Of a stretch of 23,087 nt of DNA, positions 1-5,828 are shown piece after piece. Source of the stretch: an uncultured Collinsella sp. (GTDB lineage: Bacteria; Actinomycetota; Coriobacteriia; Coriobacteriales; Coriobacteriaceae). The position numbers and the translations under genes were made by a program. The notes below the pieces were generated by a model, which saw nothing but the letters and a program-made list of their open reading frames with translations, was not told where the DNA came from and did not search any database. The stretch lies in contig UQKY01000032.1 of assembly GCA_900541785.1 (NCBI GenBank), forward strand, positions 1 through 23,087. Direction: 5' to 3'. The number at the start of each line of letters is the position of its first letter. Positions within the stretch are counted from its first letter, which is position 1.

Positions 1-290
1 GAGACGGTAAACGCAAGAAGCCCAGCCAACATCCCCGCACCCAAGCGATAGAGCGTGCCCCTATCGCGTTCAACCCTTTCTCTAATTATTGAAATGTCGC
101 CTTTAACAAGCTCGTCAATCGTTACATCCAGTTGTTCAGACAGCAGTAGGAGACTCTGGATGTCGGGGTACGTTTTACCGCGCTCCCAATTACTGATGGT
201 CTGACGTGTTACAAAAATGCGCCTTGCAAGATCCTCCTGGGACAAACCAGCATCGAGTCGATACTGTTTAAGGTGTTTTGGCAGCTGCAT
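1..290 (-). CDS. XRE-family transcriptional regulator, partial (3' end outside window)
   Basis: The frame opens at an ATG at 290 and runs off the left edge without a stop, so only about 96 residues are visible. Residues 5-61 form a classic helix-turn-helix of the HTH_3/XRE (Cro/CI) family: LSQEDLARRIFVTRQTISNWERG followed by YPDIQSLLLLSEQLDVTIDELVKGD, the usual five-helix pattern. A charged linker follows, and a hydrophobic stretch (LGAGMLAGLLAFTV) begins near residue 83. This suggests a membrane-anchored or membrane-domain regulator, a common arrangement for short HTH-plus-transmembrane proteins. An AAGGGA ribosome site lies about six bases upstream of the ATG, and the only nearby upstream ATG is out of frame. 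A perfect palindrome at 404-423 may be its operator. The target genes cannot be told from this window. Confidence 0.85.
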   Translation of the reverse strand, partial: MQLPKHLKQYRLDAGLSQEDLARRIFVTRQTISNWERGKTYPDIQSLLLLSEQLDVTIDELVKGDISIIRERVERDRGTLYRLGAGMLAGLLAFTV

Positions 291-403
291 GGCGTTCCCT
301 TCGAATGCATCTCAACTCTTATTGGGCGGCTACACAACAGAAGCCGGCACGCAAAGCGTAATCCCAAAATCAAACCCATACGGATGGCTGCGCGCAGATT
401 AGA

Positions 404-423
404 GTGTCAAAAATCTTTGACAC
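404..423. promoter_or_regulatory. Palindrome upstream of the XRE regulator, candidate operator
   Basis: GTGTCAAA and TTTGACAC form a perfect inverted repeat around a four-base centre. Each arm contains TTGACA, a consensus -35 hexamer, on one strand. It lies about 115 bp upstream of the regulator start, with no well-spaced -10 seen. This would suit an autoregulatory operator overlapping a promoter, but that role is inferred only from symmetry and position. The rest of 291-510 shows no gene on either strand that I can support. Confidence 0.4.
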
Positions 424-513
424 ATACGCTACCTGCTCTTTCTTGCAACTCGGACGCTATCGAATTGATCGGTTTGGCTACGTCCCAAATCGATCACATC
501 CCTAATCAATCAA

Positions 514-546
514 AAAGGGGCGCTTCCGAATTGGAAGCGCCCCTTT
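514..546 (-). terminator. Rho-independent terminator of infC-rpmI-rplT
   Basis: A 14-bp perfect stem (514-527 with 533-546) encloses a five-base loop. Read on the minus strand it ends in a run of five T. It lies 16 bp after the rplT stop and closes the operon. Confidence 0.9.
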
Positions 547-562
547 AAGATGCAAGAAGCAA

Positions 563-922
563 TTAAGCCTCGAGAGCCTTCTTGGCAATGGCAGCCAGCT
601 CGTTGAAGGACTCGATGTCCTCGTAAGCCATCTGAGCCAGAACCTTGCGGTCGAGCTCGATGCCGGCAACCTTCAGGCCGTGCATGAACTGAGAGTAAGA
701 GATGTCGTTCAGGCGAGCGGCAGCGTTGATGCGGGTGATCCAGAGAGAACGGATCTCGCGCTTCTTGTTGCGGCGATCACGATACTGATACTGCAGGGAG
801 TGCTGGACCTGCTCTTTAGCATGCTTGTAAGTACGCGAAGCGGCACCGTAGTAACCCTTCGCACGGTGCATAACGGTACGGCGCTTCTTCTTGGCGGCAA
901 CAGCGCGCTTAATACGTGCCAT
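563..922 (-). CDS. rplT: 50S ribosomal protein L20
   Basis: This 119-residue protein matches the usual length and sequence of bacterial L20. It starts MARIKRAVAAKKKRRTVM, has the basic N-terminal extension that threads into 23S rRNA, and carries the family signature around RDRRNKKREIRSLWITRINAA and LNDISYSQFMHGLKVAGIELDRKVLA. L20 is needed early in assembly of the large subunit. In Bacillus and E. coli it also represses its own operon by binding an RNA structure that mimics its rRNA site. It is the last gene of infC-rpmI-rplT: 46 bp separate it from rpmI and a strong terminator follows. A candidate regulatory leader for this kind of feedback is present upstream of infC. Confidence 0.98.
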   Translation of the reverse strand: MARIKRAVAAKKKRRTVMHRAKGYYGAASRTYKHAKEQVQHSLQYQYRDRRNKKREIRSLWITRINAAARLNDISYSQFMHGLKVAGIELDRKVLAQMAYEDIESFNELAAIAKKALEA

Positions 923-968
923 GTTCTATCAACTCCTAGACGGTAAAACGAAAAACGGGAACGCGAAC

Positions 969-1160
969 TTAGGCGAGACGCGACTTGATGACCTTGCGGT
1001 CGGCAGCGGCGATCTCGGTCTCCTGACGGAAGCCACGCTTACGCTTGGTGGACTTCTTGCTCAGGATGTGGCTCTTGAAAGCCTTGGCGCGCATAAGCTT
1101 GCCGGTGCCAGTCTTGCGGAAACGCTTCTTGGTGCCGCTGTGGGACTTCATCTTAGGCAT
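969..1160 (-). CDS. rpmI: 50S ribosomal protein L35
   Basis: This 63-residue, very basic protein begins MPKMKSHSGTKKRFRKTGTGKL, the standard L35 N-terminus, and keeps the SHILSKKSTKRKRGFR motif near residues 30-45. It is a structural component of the large ribosomal subunit. It lies 32 bp after infC and 46 bp before rplT, in the gene order found across most bacteria. An AAGGAG ribosome site precedes the ATG. Confidence 0.97.
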   Translation of the reverse strand: MPKMKSHSGTKKRFRKTGTGKLMRAKAFKSHILSKKSTKRKRGFRQETEIAAADRKVIKSRLA

Positions 1161-1192
1161 GAAATACTCCTTAATCGGTTACAGAACACTAG

Positions 1193-1747
1193 TTACTTGG
1201 TATCGCTTGCCGCTTTATCCTCATCGAAGGCGCCCTTAATCGGGGCGAGCAGCATAAGCATGTTACGGCCTTCCATCTTAGGCTTGGACTCGACCGTAGC
1301 GTAAGGCTTGAGATCCTCGGCGAGACGCTCGAGAACGTTAAGACCCTGCTCCGGGTGAGCCATCTCACGGCCGCGGAACATGATGGTGATCTTAACGCGT
1401 GCGCCCTTCTTGAGGAAACGCAGAACGTGGCCCTTCTTGGTCTCGTAATCGCCAACGTCGATCTTGGGTCGGAACTTCATTTCCTTGACCTCGACCTTAG
1501 ACTGGTTCTTACGAGCGGCCTTGGCCTTCATGGCCTGCTGGTACTTGAACTTACCGTAGTCCATGACCTTGCAGACCGGCGGCTCCGCGTTGGGAGCGAT
1601 CTCGACCAGGTCGAGACCCTGATCGTCAGCGACGCGCTGGGCATCGCGGATGGCGAACAGGCCGAGCTGAGAGCCATCGACGCCAATCAAACGGCACGAA
1701 GATGCAGTGATCTCGTCGTTGATGCGGGTGTCATCAGACTTAGCTAT
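1193..1747 (-). CDS. infC: Translation initiation factor IF-3, likely AUA start
   Basis: IF-3 binds the 30S subunit, keeps it apart from 50S and checks start-codon/initiator-tRNA pairing. The N-domain (TRINDEITASSCRLIGVDGSQLG), the lysine-rich linker and the C-domain (KEMKFRPKIDVGDYETKKGHVLRFLKKGARVKITIMFRGREM) are all present. The first in-frame ATG (1762-1760) cannot be the real start, because it overlaps the GGAGGT Shine-Dalgarno at 1760-1755. That site is seven bases ahead of an ATA codon at 1747-1745. Starting there gives a 184-residue protein, MAKSDDTRINDEI with ATA read as Met. This resembles E. coli and Bacillus infC, which start at AUU so that IF-3 can repress its own translation. 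The ATG alternative would add five residues that look like translated ribosome site. A candidate attenuator precedes the gene. Confidence 0.95.
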   Translation of the reverse strand: MAKSDDTRINDEITASSCRLIGVDGSQLGLFAIRDAQRVADDQGLDLVEIAPNAEPPVCKVMDYGKFKYQQAMKAKAARKNQSKVEVKEMKFRPKIDVGDYETKKGHVLRFLKKGARVKITIMFRGREMAHPEQGLNVLERLAEDLKPYATVESKPKMEGRNMLMLLAPIKGAFDEDKAASDTK

Positions 1748-1754
1748 TTTCCCT

Positions 1755-1760
1755 ACCTCC
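1755..1760 (-). promoter_or_regulatory. infC Shine-Dalgarno that decides the AUA start
   Basis: GGAGGT on the minus strand sits seven bases before ATA (1747-1745) and overlaps the G of the upstream in-frame ATG. A second ATG at 1766-1764 is in another frame and reaches TAA after eight codons. Only the ATA codon is correctly spaced. Confidence 0.75.
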
Positions 1761-1762
1761 AT

Positions 1763-1925
1763 TCATAAAAAAATAACCCGGCGCTTCTTTGCAACCAGGT
1801 CGTACACATAGACATCCTCGGTATGAGGAAGGGAATCTAAGTTGTATGACCAGTCAGCTGCTCATTGGCGCCAAAAGGTGGGAACCCTCGGGTTCCTCTT
1901 TAGGGCATTGCGGGAACAACGCCTT
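1763..1925 (-). promoter_or_regulatory. Structured leader of infC-rpmI-rplT, candidate attenuator
   Basis: Read on the minus strand the leader holds, in order: a hairpin GGCGTTG/CAATGCC near 1923-1904; a perfect hairpin GGAACCC-GA-GGGTTCC (1896-1881); GGCGC at 1872-1868; and GCGCCGGGTT at 1784-1775, followed by A and then T7 at 1773-1767. The last element can pair with AACCC (1894-1890) plus GGCGC (1872-1868), giving a GC-rich stem in front of a T-run, like an intrinsic terminator. AACCC cannot be in both structures at once, so the 1896-1881 hairpin would act as antiterminator. In Bacillus, L20 attenuates this same operon through a leader. Binding by L20 is inferred from that precedent; folding energies were not computed. 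Confidence 0.5.
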
Positions 1926-1929
1926 GCGA

Positions 1930-1935
1930 ATAATA
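1930..1935 (-). promoter_or_regulatory. Possible -10 box for the infC operon
   Basis: TATTAT on the minus strand matches five of six -10 consensus bases. It would start transcription near 1923, just ahead of the structured leader. The -35 at the right distance (ATGTGA) is weak, so this is tentative. Confidence 0.35.
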
Positions 1936-1967
1936 ACACGTACCGCGCGCTATCACATTACGTACAC

Positions 1968-1994
1968 GAAAAAGGGGCCTTGACCCCCCTTGAA
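1968..1994 (-). terminator. Terminator in the displaced tRNA-end copy
   Basis: On the minus strand a G/C-rich hairpin around the loop TCAAGG is followed by five T and then CG. It is a near copy of the terminator at 2147-2170 and lies 12 bp beyond the truncated tRNA-Leu 3' end. It would end any transcript coming from the tRNA side before the infC promoter. Confidence 0.7.
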
Positions 1995-1998
1995 AGGT

Positions 1999-2028
1999 GC
2001 ATGTATGGTGCCCGAGGCGAGACTCGAA
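1999..2028 (-). repeat. Displaced duplicate of the tRNA-Leu 3' end (att-like)
   Basis: These 30 bases are identical to 2183-2212. They hold the CCA end, the 3' strand of the acceptor stem, the 3' half of the T arm and most of the T loop of tRNA-Leu, plus seven bases beyond. No 5' half is present: the bases preceding it (GTCCC on the minus strand) cannot form the T stem, so it is not a tRNA. A duplicated tRNA 3' end lying downstream of the intact tRNA is what site-specific integration leaves behind. The remnant interpretation is inference. Confidence 0.7.
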
Positions 2029-2143
2029 GGGACTTCGCTTCGCGAAGCCCCGGGCTTCGGTCGCATGGCGCCCTCGCCACGCTCCGCTACAAACAGGCCA
2101 CAGGCCTGTTTGCTTAACACTCCGCGCGCTCACGCGAGTTCGG
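2029..2143. repeat. Palindrome-rich spacer between tRNA-Leu and its displaced end
   Basis: This 115-bp segment is packed with inverted repeats: CTTCGCGAAG at 2038-2047, CGAAGCCC-C-GGGCTTCG at 2043-2059, and AAACAGGCC-ACA-GGCCTGTTT at 2091-2111. It has no convincing gene. It could be a decayed small mobile element or a family of intergenic palindromes. Confidence 0.5.
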
Positions 2144-2146
2144 CAC

Positions 2147-2170
2147 GAAAAAGGGGGCCTTGACCCCCTT
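2147..2170 (-). terminator. Terminator of tRNA-Leu
   Basis: On the minus strand AAGGGGG and CCCCCTT pair around TCAAGG, followed by a T-run. It starts 20 bp after the tRNA CCA end. Confidence 0.8.
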
Positions 2171-2189
2171 GAACGCTCTTTTGCATGTA

Positions 2190-2276
2190 TGGTGCCCGAG
2201 GCGAGACTCGAACTCGCACGTTGTTGCCAACGGTGGATTTTGAGTCCACTGCGTCTGCCAATTCCGCCACTCGGGC
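2190..2276 (-). tRNA. tRNA-Leu (anticodon CAA)
   Basis: The 87-base gene includes an encoded CCA (2190-2192). The acceptor GCCCGAG pairs with CTCGGGC and the discriminator is A, as in leucine tRNAs. The D arm is TGGCGGAATTGGCAGACGC, and the anticodon stem GTGGA/TCCAC holds the loop CTCAAAA with anticodon CAA, which reads UUG. A long variable arm (CGTTGGCAACAACG) marks it as class II, and the T arm GCGAG-TTCGAGT-CTCGC is intact. It lies 39 bp after the transglutaminase-like gene and is followed by its own terminator. Its 3' end is duplicated at 1999-2028. Confidence 0.95.
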
Positions 2277-2315
2277 ACGTAATGCGTGAGTTAGTTTATC
2301 ACAGCTTTCTGTTGA

Positions 2316-3749
2316 TTAGTCCGAAAATGGAACTTCGAGCATTTCGATAAGCTCAACCTTGCGCAACATCTCCCGCTTACGACATCCACGTCCGTCAACC
2401 GAGGCCTCGCCCATCTGGTTGTCATAGGGGTCCTCGCGCATACCATCGAAAGCAGGCACAAACTCAGCCTGGAATCGATCGTTGGCCACCATACGCCACG
2501 GATCGAGATTGCCAAAGTAGTGACGACGGCGCCACTCCTCCCCCATCCTGCGTGCCGAGGAGCCAAACGAAACGTCGGCGTTAAGCCAACCGGTCTGGGG
2601 TGTGTAGAACTCGGCCCAATCGTGCGGTCCCACCGAATCGGGCGCAACATATAGGCCGCTCTGCCAACGAGCAGGCACCCCCGCGATGCGACACATGGTG
2701 ATAAACGTGAGCGCCATAACGCCGCAATCGCCGCGGAGCGAATGCGCACAGTCGTCGGCAATAGATCCCAAAAGCAGGTACGGTGGCTGATAGCGATAGT
2801 CGATATGTTGCGTCAGGTAATCATAGATAGCACGAGCGCGATCGAGCGGATCCTCGAGCCCGTCTATAACACGCTCCGTCAACTGTCGCAAGTACGGCGT
2901 AAACGCAACGTGCGGACGATCCTCGGAAGTGTCCTCGGGCAGTGGCGTGTCCATGCACGTATGCGATGGGAGCGCGCCACCATAGATATCGCAATAGGCG
3001 GCATCGATGTGATAGCGATAGGTCACCGAGAATGAATGTTCAGTCGAAGATGTCCAAGAGGCAGTACGAGCTGAAACATTTTCAGAGGCAACGGTACCCC
3101 CCGACGTCATATCAAGAACCTCGATATGAGACTGTTGACGACAGGCGGCGGCAACGGGTAGCCACGCGCGAACAGCTTCTCCCTTCAGAGCCCCGGGGAC
3201 AGACACGGATGCCTTAAGCGTGATGGCACGAGTCAACCCGTTTTGCGACTCCATCTCCCTGAGCATCTGGTTACGCAGCGCGATGCCGTCCGTAGAATCG
3301 GGACGCAGGCCCGGAACCTCCTTAGGGTACACGCGAAGCGAATCGAGGAAGTTGTCGAGAACGAACAGCTCGCCATCGATAAAGCGCCAGTCAATACGCT
3401 TACGATTAATCAGGTCATCAAACTGCTCTTCGGTAAACTCTGGCCACTCCTCGCGAATCATCGCAATAGCCTGATCGCGCGACACCGAAAAATGAAGCGG
3501 CGTCTCGAGCATGCGATACCGCCCGGCACGGACACAAGCCGCCAGCGAAGGCTCAGGGTTCTGCTCCAAAAGGCGATCGCAAGCAGCAACAGCCTGCGTC
3601 AAATACCCGGCATCCTTAAGTCGAAGAATCTCAGGCGGCAGACCAATATCGAGATGACGAAAATCATCACAACAAACATCAACAGAGCAACCAACAGGAC
3701 CCTCGTCAATAACCTTCCCATCCGAAGGCAGCACATCAATAACAGCCAT
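2316..3749 (-). CDS. Transglutaminase-like domain protein
   Basis: The 477-residue protein has a C-terminal transglutaminase-like (papain-fold) core with a full catalytic triad: Cys342 in LRGDCGVMALTFITMCRIAGVPAR, His376 in GPHDWAEFY and Asp392 in GWLNADVSFG. Proteins of this fold can be peptidases or acyl-transfer enzymes, and the substrate is not evident. Residues 1-150 are mainly helical, including a TPR-like stretch (RLKDAGYLTQAVAACDRLLEQNPEP). Residues 160-310 are probably beta-rich. No signal peptide or membrane segment is seen, so a cytoplasmic location is likely. The ATG at 3749 is preferred because GGAG lies six bases upstream and a good promoter ends about 35 bp before it. The frame is open to a TTG at 3827, but those starts lack ribosome sites. 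Confidence 0.8.
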   Translation of the reverse strand: MAVIDVLPSDGKVIDEGPVGCSVDVCCDDFRHLDIGLPPEILRLKDAGYLTQAVAACDRLLEQNPEPSLAACVRAGRYRMLETPLHFSVSRDQAIAMIREEWPEFTEEQFDDLINRKRIDWRFIDGELFVLDNFLDSLRVYPKEVPGLRPDSTDGIALRNQMLREMESQNGLTRAITLKASVSVPGALKGEAVRAWLPVAAACRQQSHIEVLDMTSGGTVASENVSARTASWTSSTEHSFSVTYRYHIDAAYCDIYGGALPSHTCMDTPLPEDTSEDRPHVAFTPYLRQLTERVIDGLEDPLDRARAIYDYLTQHIDYRYQPPYLLLGSIADDCAHSLRGDCGVMALTFITMCRIAGVPARWQSGLYVAPDSVGPHDWAEFYTPQTGWLNADVSFGSSARRMGEEWRRRHYFGNLDPWRMVANDRFQAEFVPAFDGMREDPYDNQMGEASVDGRGCRKREMLRKVELIEMLEVPFSD

Positions 3750-3783
3750 ACCAAACTCCAAGTCACTAGAACGCTTGAAGCCC

Positions 3784-3812
3784 ATTGTAGCGAGATAAAA
3801 AGAAAGCCCCAA
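3784..3812 (-). promoter_or_regulatory. Promoter of the transglutaminase-like gene
   Basis: On the minus strand TTGGGG (3812-3807) and TACAAT (3789-3784) are separated by exactly 17 bp. Transcription would start near 3777, about 28 bp before the chosen ATG. Confidence 0.55.
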
Positions 3813-3887
3813 CAAGGGAGCCATCAACGCCGCCGAACGGTAGTCAATAAATAAATTCAGCCCAGTAACCCTGCGGCGTTAAACGAA

Positions 3888-3979
3888 GGAAGCCCCGTCC
3901 CCCGGAACTGTTTCCTTGGCGCGACTTCTGGCGAAGCCAGGTGAGCGCAAAGGAAACAGTGTAGGGGGACGGGGCTTCC
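3888..3979. repeat. 92-bp near-perfect palindrome (REP/MITE-like)
   Basis: Outer arms 3888-3903 and 3964-3979 are 16-base perfect complements. Inner arms 3907-3917 and 3950-3960 are 11-base perfect complements (ACTGTTTCCTT/AAGGAAACAGT). The tip contains CTGGC-GAA-GCCAG. It sits 20 bp after the fba stop and could end that transcript, but it lacks a T-run on the minus strand and is far larger than a usual terminator. A dispersed palindromic element or miniature transposon is an alternative. Confidence 0.7.
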
Positions 3980-3999
3980 GACGGGAAGTTTAGCGACGC

Positions 4000-4866
4000 T
4001 TACGCCTTGTTGACGGAGCCAAACTCCTCCATGAGCTCCTTGGTGCGGGCAACGATGTTGTCGCGACCAGGCTTGAGGAGCTTGCGGGGATCAAAGCCCT
4101 TGCCCTGCTGATCCTTGCCAGCCTCGATGTACTCGCGGACGCCCTTGGCGAAGACGAGCTGCAGGTCGGTGTTGACGTTGATCTTGGAGATGCCCAGGGA
4201 GATGGCCTTCTTGATCTGATCCTCGGGGATGCCGGTGCCACCGTGCAGAACGAGGGGCAGGTCGCCGGTCTGGGCCTTGATCTCGCCCAGACGCTCGAAG
4301 GAAAGGCCAGCCCAGTCGGCGGGATACACGCCGTGGATGTTGCCGATGCCGCAGGCGAGGAAGTCGACGCCCAGGTCAGCAATCTGCTTGCACTCAGCGG
4401 GGTCAGCGAGCTCGCCGTTGGAGGTCACGCCGTCCTCGGTGCCGCCGATGCCGCCGACCTCGGCCTCGATGGACATGCCCTTGGAGTGGGCAAGCTCAAC
4501 GAGCTCCTTGGTGCGGTCGAGGTTAAGCTGGAAGGTCTCCTCGTGAGAGCCGTCATACATGATGGACGTGAAGCCGGCCTCGATGCACTTGAAGCAGTCC
4601 TCGTAAGAACCGTGATCGAGGTGAAGGGCGACGGGAACGGTAACGCCCGTGGCCTCGACGGCAGCCTTGACCATGTCGGCGCAGACCTTGAAACCGCCCA
4701 TCCACTTAGCGGCACCAGCGGTGCACTGAAGGATCAGCGGAGACTTGGCCTCCTCGGCGGCCTGGAGAATAGCCAGGGTCCACTCGAGGTTGTTGGTGTT
4801 GAAGGCACCGAGACCGTACTTGCCGGCCTCGGCCTTCTTGAGCATGTCTGCTGCGTTGACGAGCAT
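4000..4866 (-). CDS. fba: Class II fructose-1,6-bisphosphate aldolase
   Basis: This 288-residue zinc enzyme cleaves fructose-1,6-bisphosphate to dihydroxyacetone phosphate and glyceraldehyde-3-phosphate in cytoplasmic glycolysis, and runs in reverse in gluconeogenesis. Visible family marks are HLDHG at 82-86 (Asp84 catalytic, His85 zinc ligand), YDGSHEE, EAEVGGIGG, the NIHG zinc-ligand segment, LHGGTG and KINVNTDL. The short length and GTEDGVTS segment fit the Gram-positive class IIB (FbaA/GatY-like) branch, so a tagatose-bisphosphate aldolase is the main alternative. The ATG at 4866 has AGGAGG eight bases upstream. The frame stays open for 89 codons further upstream, but that part resembles no aldolase. 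The gene appears to be monocistronic, with a large palindrome after it. Confidence 0.93.
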   Translation of the reverse strand: MLVNAADMLKKAEAGKYGLGAFNTNNLEWTLAILQAAEEAKSPLILQCTAGAAKWMGGFKVCADMVKAAVEATGVTVPVALHLDHGSYEDCFKCIEAGFTSIMYDGSHEETFQLNLDRTKELVELAHSKGMSIEAEVGGIGGTEDGVTSNGELADPAECKQIADLGVDFLACGIGNIHGVYPADWAGLSFERLGEIKAQTGDLPLVLHGGTGIPEDQIKKAISLGISKINVNTDLQLVFAKGVREYIEAGKDQQGKGFDPRKLLKPGRDNIVARTKELMEEFGSVNKA

Positions 4867-5060
4867 AAAAGAAACCTCCTGTAAGGTTGCTCCGATAACG
4901 CCTGTGATTTTACCACGGCGCACCCGAGCATAAACGTTCGTTTGTTCACGAATATCGTCCAAACAGACTTTTTTGACCGTTTGCCCTACGAAATCGACCC
5001 GTTGGGGAAAAATAGCTTGACGTTTGGACGCTTCTCGTGCTTCAGAAGCCGACTGTAAAG
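4867..5060 (-). promoter_or_regulatory. Upstream region of fba
   Basis: This is a 194-bp gap between the MBL-fold gene and fba, less GC-rich than its surroundings. The minus strand has TAAAAT near 4911-4906 as a possible -10 box with no good -35, and the ribosome site AGGAGG at 4880-4875. A related string (GTCCAAAC or its near copy) occurs near 5021-5029 and 4957-4965 and could be a paired regulator site. I see no gene here. Confidence 0.35.
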
Positions 5061-5744
5061 CTACACCTGCATGAAAGGGTTCTGCATGAGCTCGCGTGCC
5101 ATAGTGGTCGAATCGCCATGGCCGGTTAGGCAAACGGTATCGGGCGGGAGAAGCCGGGCGAGCTTGGAGAGCGAGCGCAGAATCGCTGCCTCGTCTCCTC
5201 CAGAAAGATCGGTGCGGCCGTGCCCACCCGGAAACAGGGTGTCGCCCACAAAGGCAATGTTCCCCTGCTCGGTGGCAGCAAACAAGACGATTCCGCCCGG
5301 CGTATGCCCTGGTGTCTCGATCACCTGCAGGCAGATATCGCCCACCTCGATAGCATCGCCCTCGGCGAGCAGGCGCGTCGGCTCCCCGGGGTCGGGCGTC
5401 TCAATGCCCCACATAGCTCGCTGTTCCTCGATGTTCGCATGCGGCACCGCCACATCCTTAGCACACAGCTCATACTGACAACCCTCGCCAACGGTGGTTC
5501 GCACGCCGGCAACACCACCAACATGATCGGCATGGCCGTGAGTGCATACGGCGCCAAGCATGTGTACGCCGGGATGCTTGGCTCGAATATGCTCTACCAA
5601 GCGCTCGCCTTCCCATGCGGGGTCGATAATCACGCACTCATTGTCCGAAATAACAGCATAGCTATTGGTCTGAATGGGACCATTTACGAGCGTCTCGATC
5701 TCGACCGATCCCTTGGGAGTTACATCCAAGGACACAGCACTCAT
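5061..5744 (-). CDS. MBL-fold metallo-hydrolase, glyoxalase II-like
   Basis: The 227-residue protein has the full metallo-beta-lactamase metal site: THGHADH at 68-74 (His69, His71, Asp73, His74), His147 in ETPGHTPGG, Asp168 in FVGDTLF and His209 in LTGHGDST. The size and PGHTPGG signature fit the glyoxalase II / YcbL group of thiolester hydrolases, which commonly act on hydroxyacyl-glutathione or related thioesters. No signal peptide is seen, so it is cytoplasmic. The true substrate is unknown, and glutathione is uncertain in this type of organism. The ATG at 5744 has GGAGAGGG just upstream. It lies 84 bp after rel, on the same strand and separated by a hairpin, so it may be the third gene of the recJ-rel operon. 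Confidence 0.85.
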   Translation of the reverse strand: MSAVSLDVTPKGSVEIETLVNGPIQTNSYAVISDNECVIIDPAWEGERLVEHIRAKHPGVHMLGAVCTHGHADHVGGVAGVRTTVGEGCQYELCAKDVAVPHANIEEQRAMWGIETPDPGEPTRLLAEGDAIEVGDICLQVIETPGHTPGGIVLFAATEQGNIAFVGDTLFPGGHGRTDLSGGDEAAILRSLSKLARLLPPDTVCLTGHGDSTTMARELMQNPFMQV

Positions 5745-5764
5745 GTCCCTCTCCTCTCTATAGA

Positions 5765-5792
5765 ACTCGAGGCATCGAACGATGCCTCGAGT
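5765..5792 (-). terminator. Hairpin between rel and the MBL-fold gene
   Basis: A 13-bp perfect stem (ACTCGAGGCATCG with CGATGCCTCGAGT) surrounds a two-base centre. On the minus strand it is followed by TTCTATAG and not by a T-run, so termination would be weak. It may instead reduce expression of the downstream gene or protect the end of the rel message. It lies 36 bp after the rel stop. Confidence 0.45.
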
Positions 5793-5828
5793 GTAGCGAA
5801 TATCGATAATGTGGCACGTTCGTCGCGA

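Noticed and set aside
4931..4955. Rex-like or other redox operator upstream of fba (TTGTTCACGAA)
   Set aside because: It matches only part of the Rex pattern and lacks the second half-site.
4867..5133. N-terminal extension of fba (89 codons)
   Set aside because: The frame is open by chance; aldolases begin at MLVNAADMLKKA, which has a strong ribosome site, and the extension overlaps the end of the MBL-fold gene.
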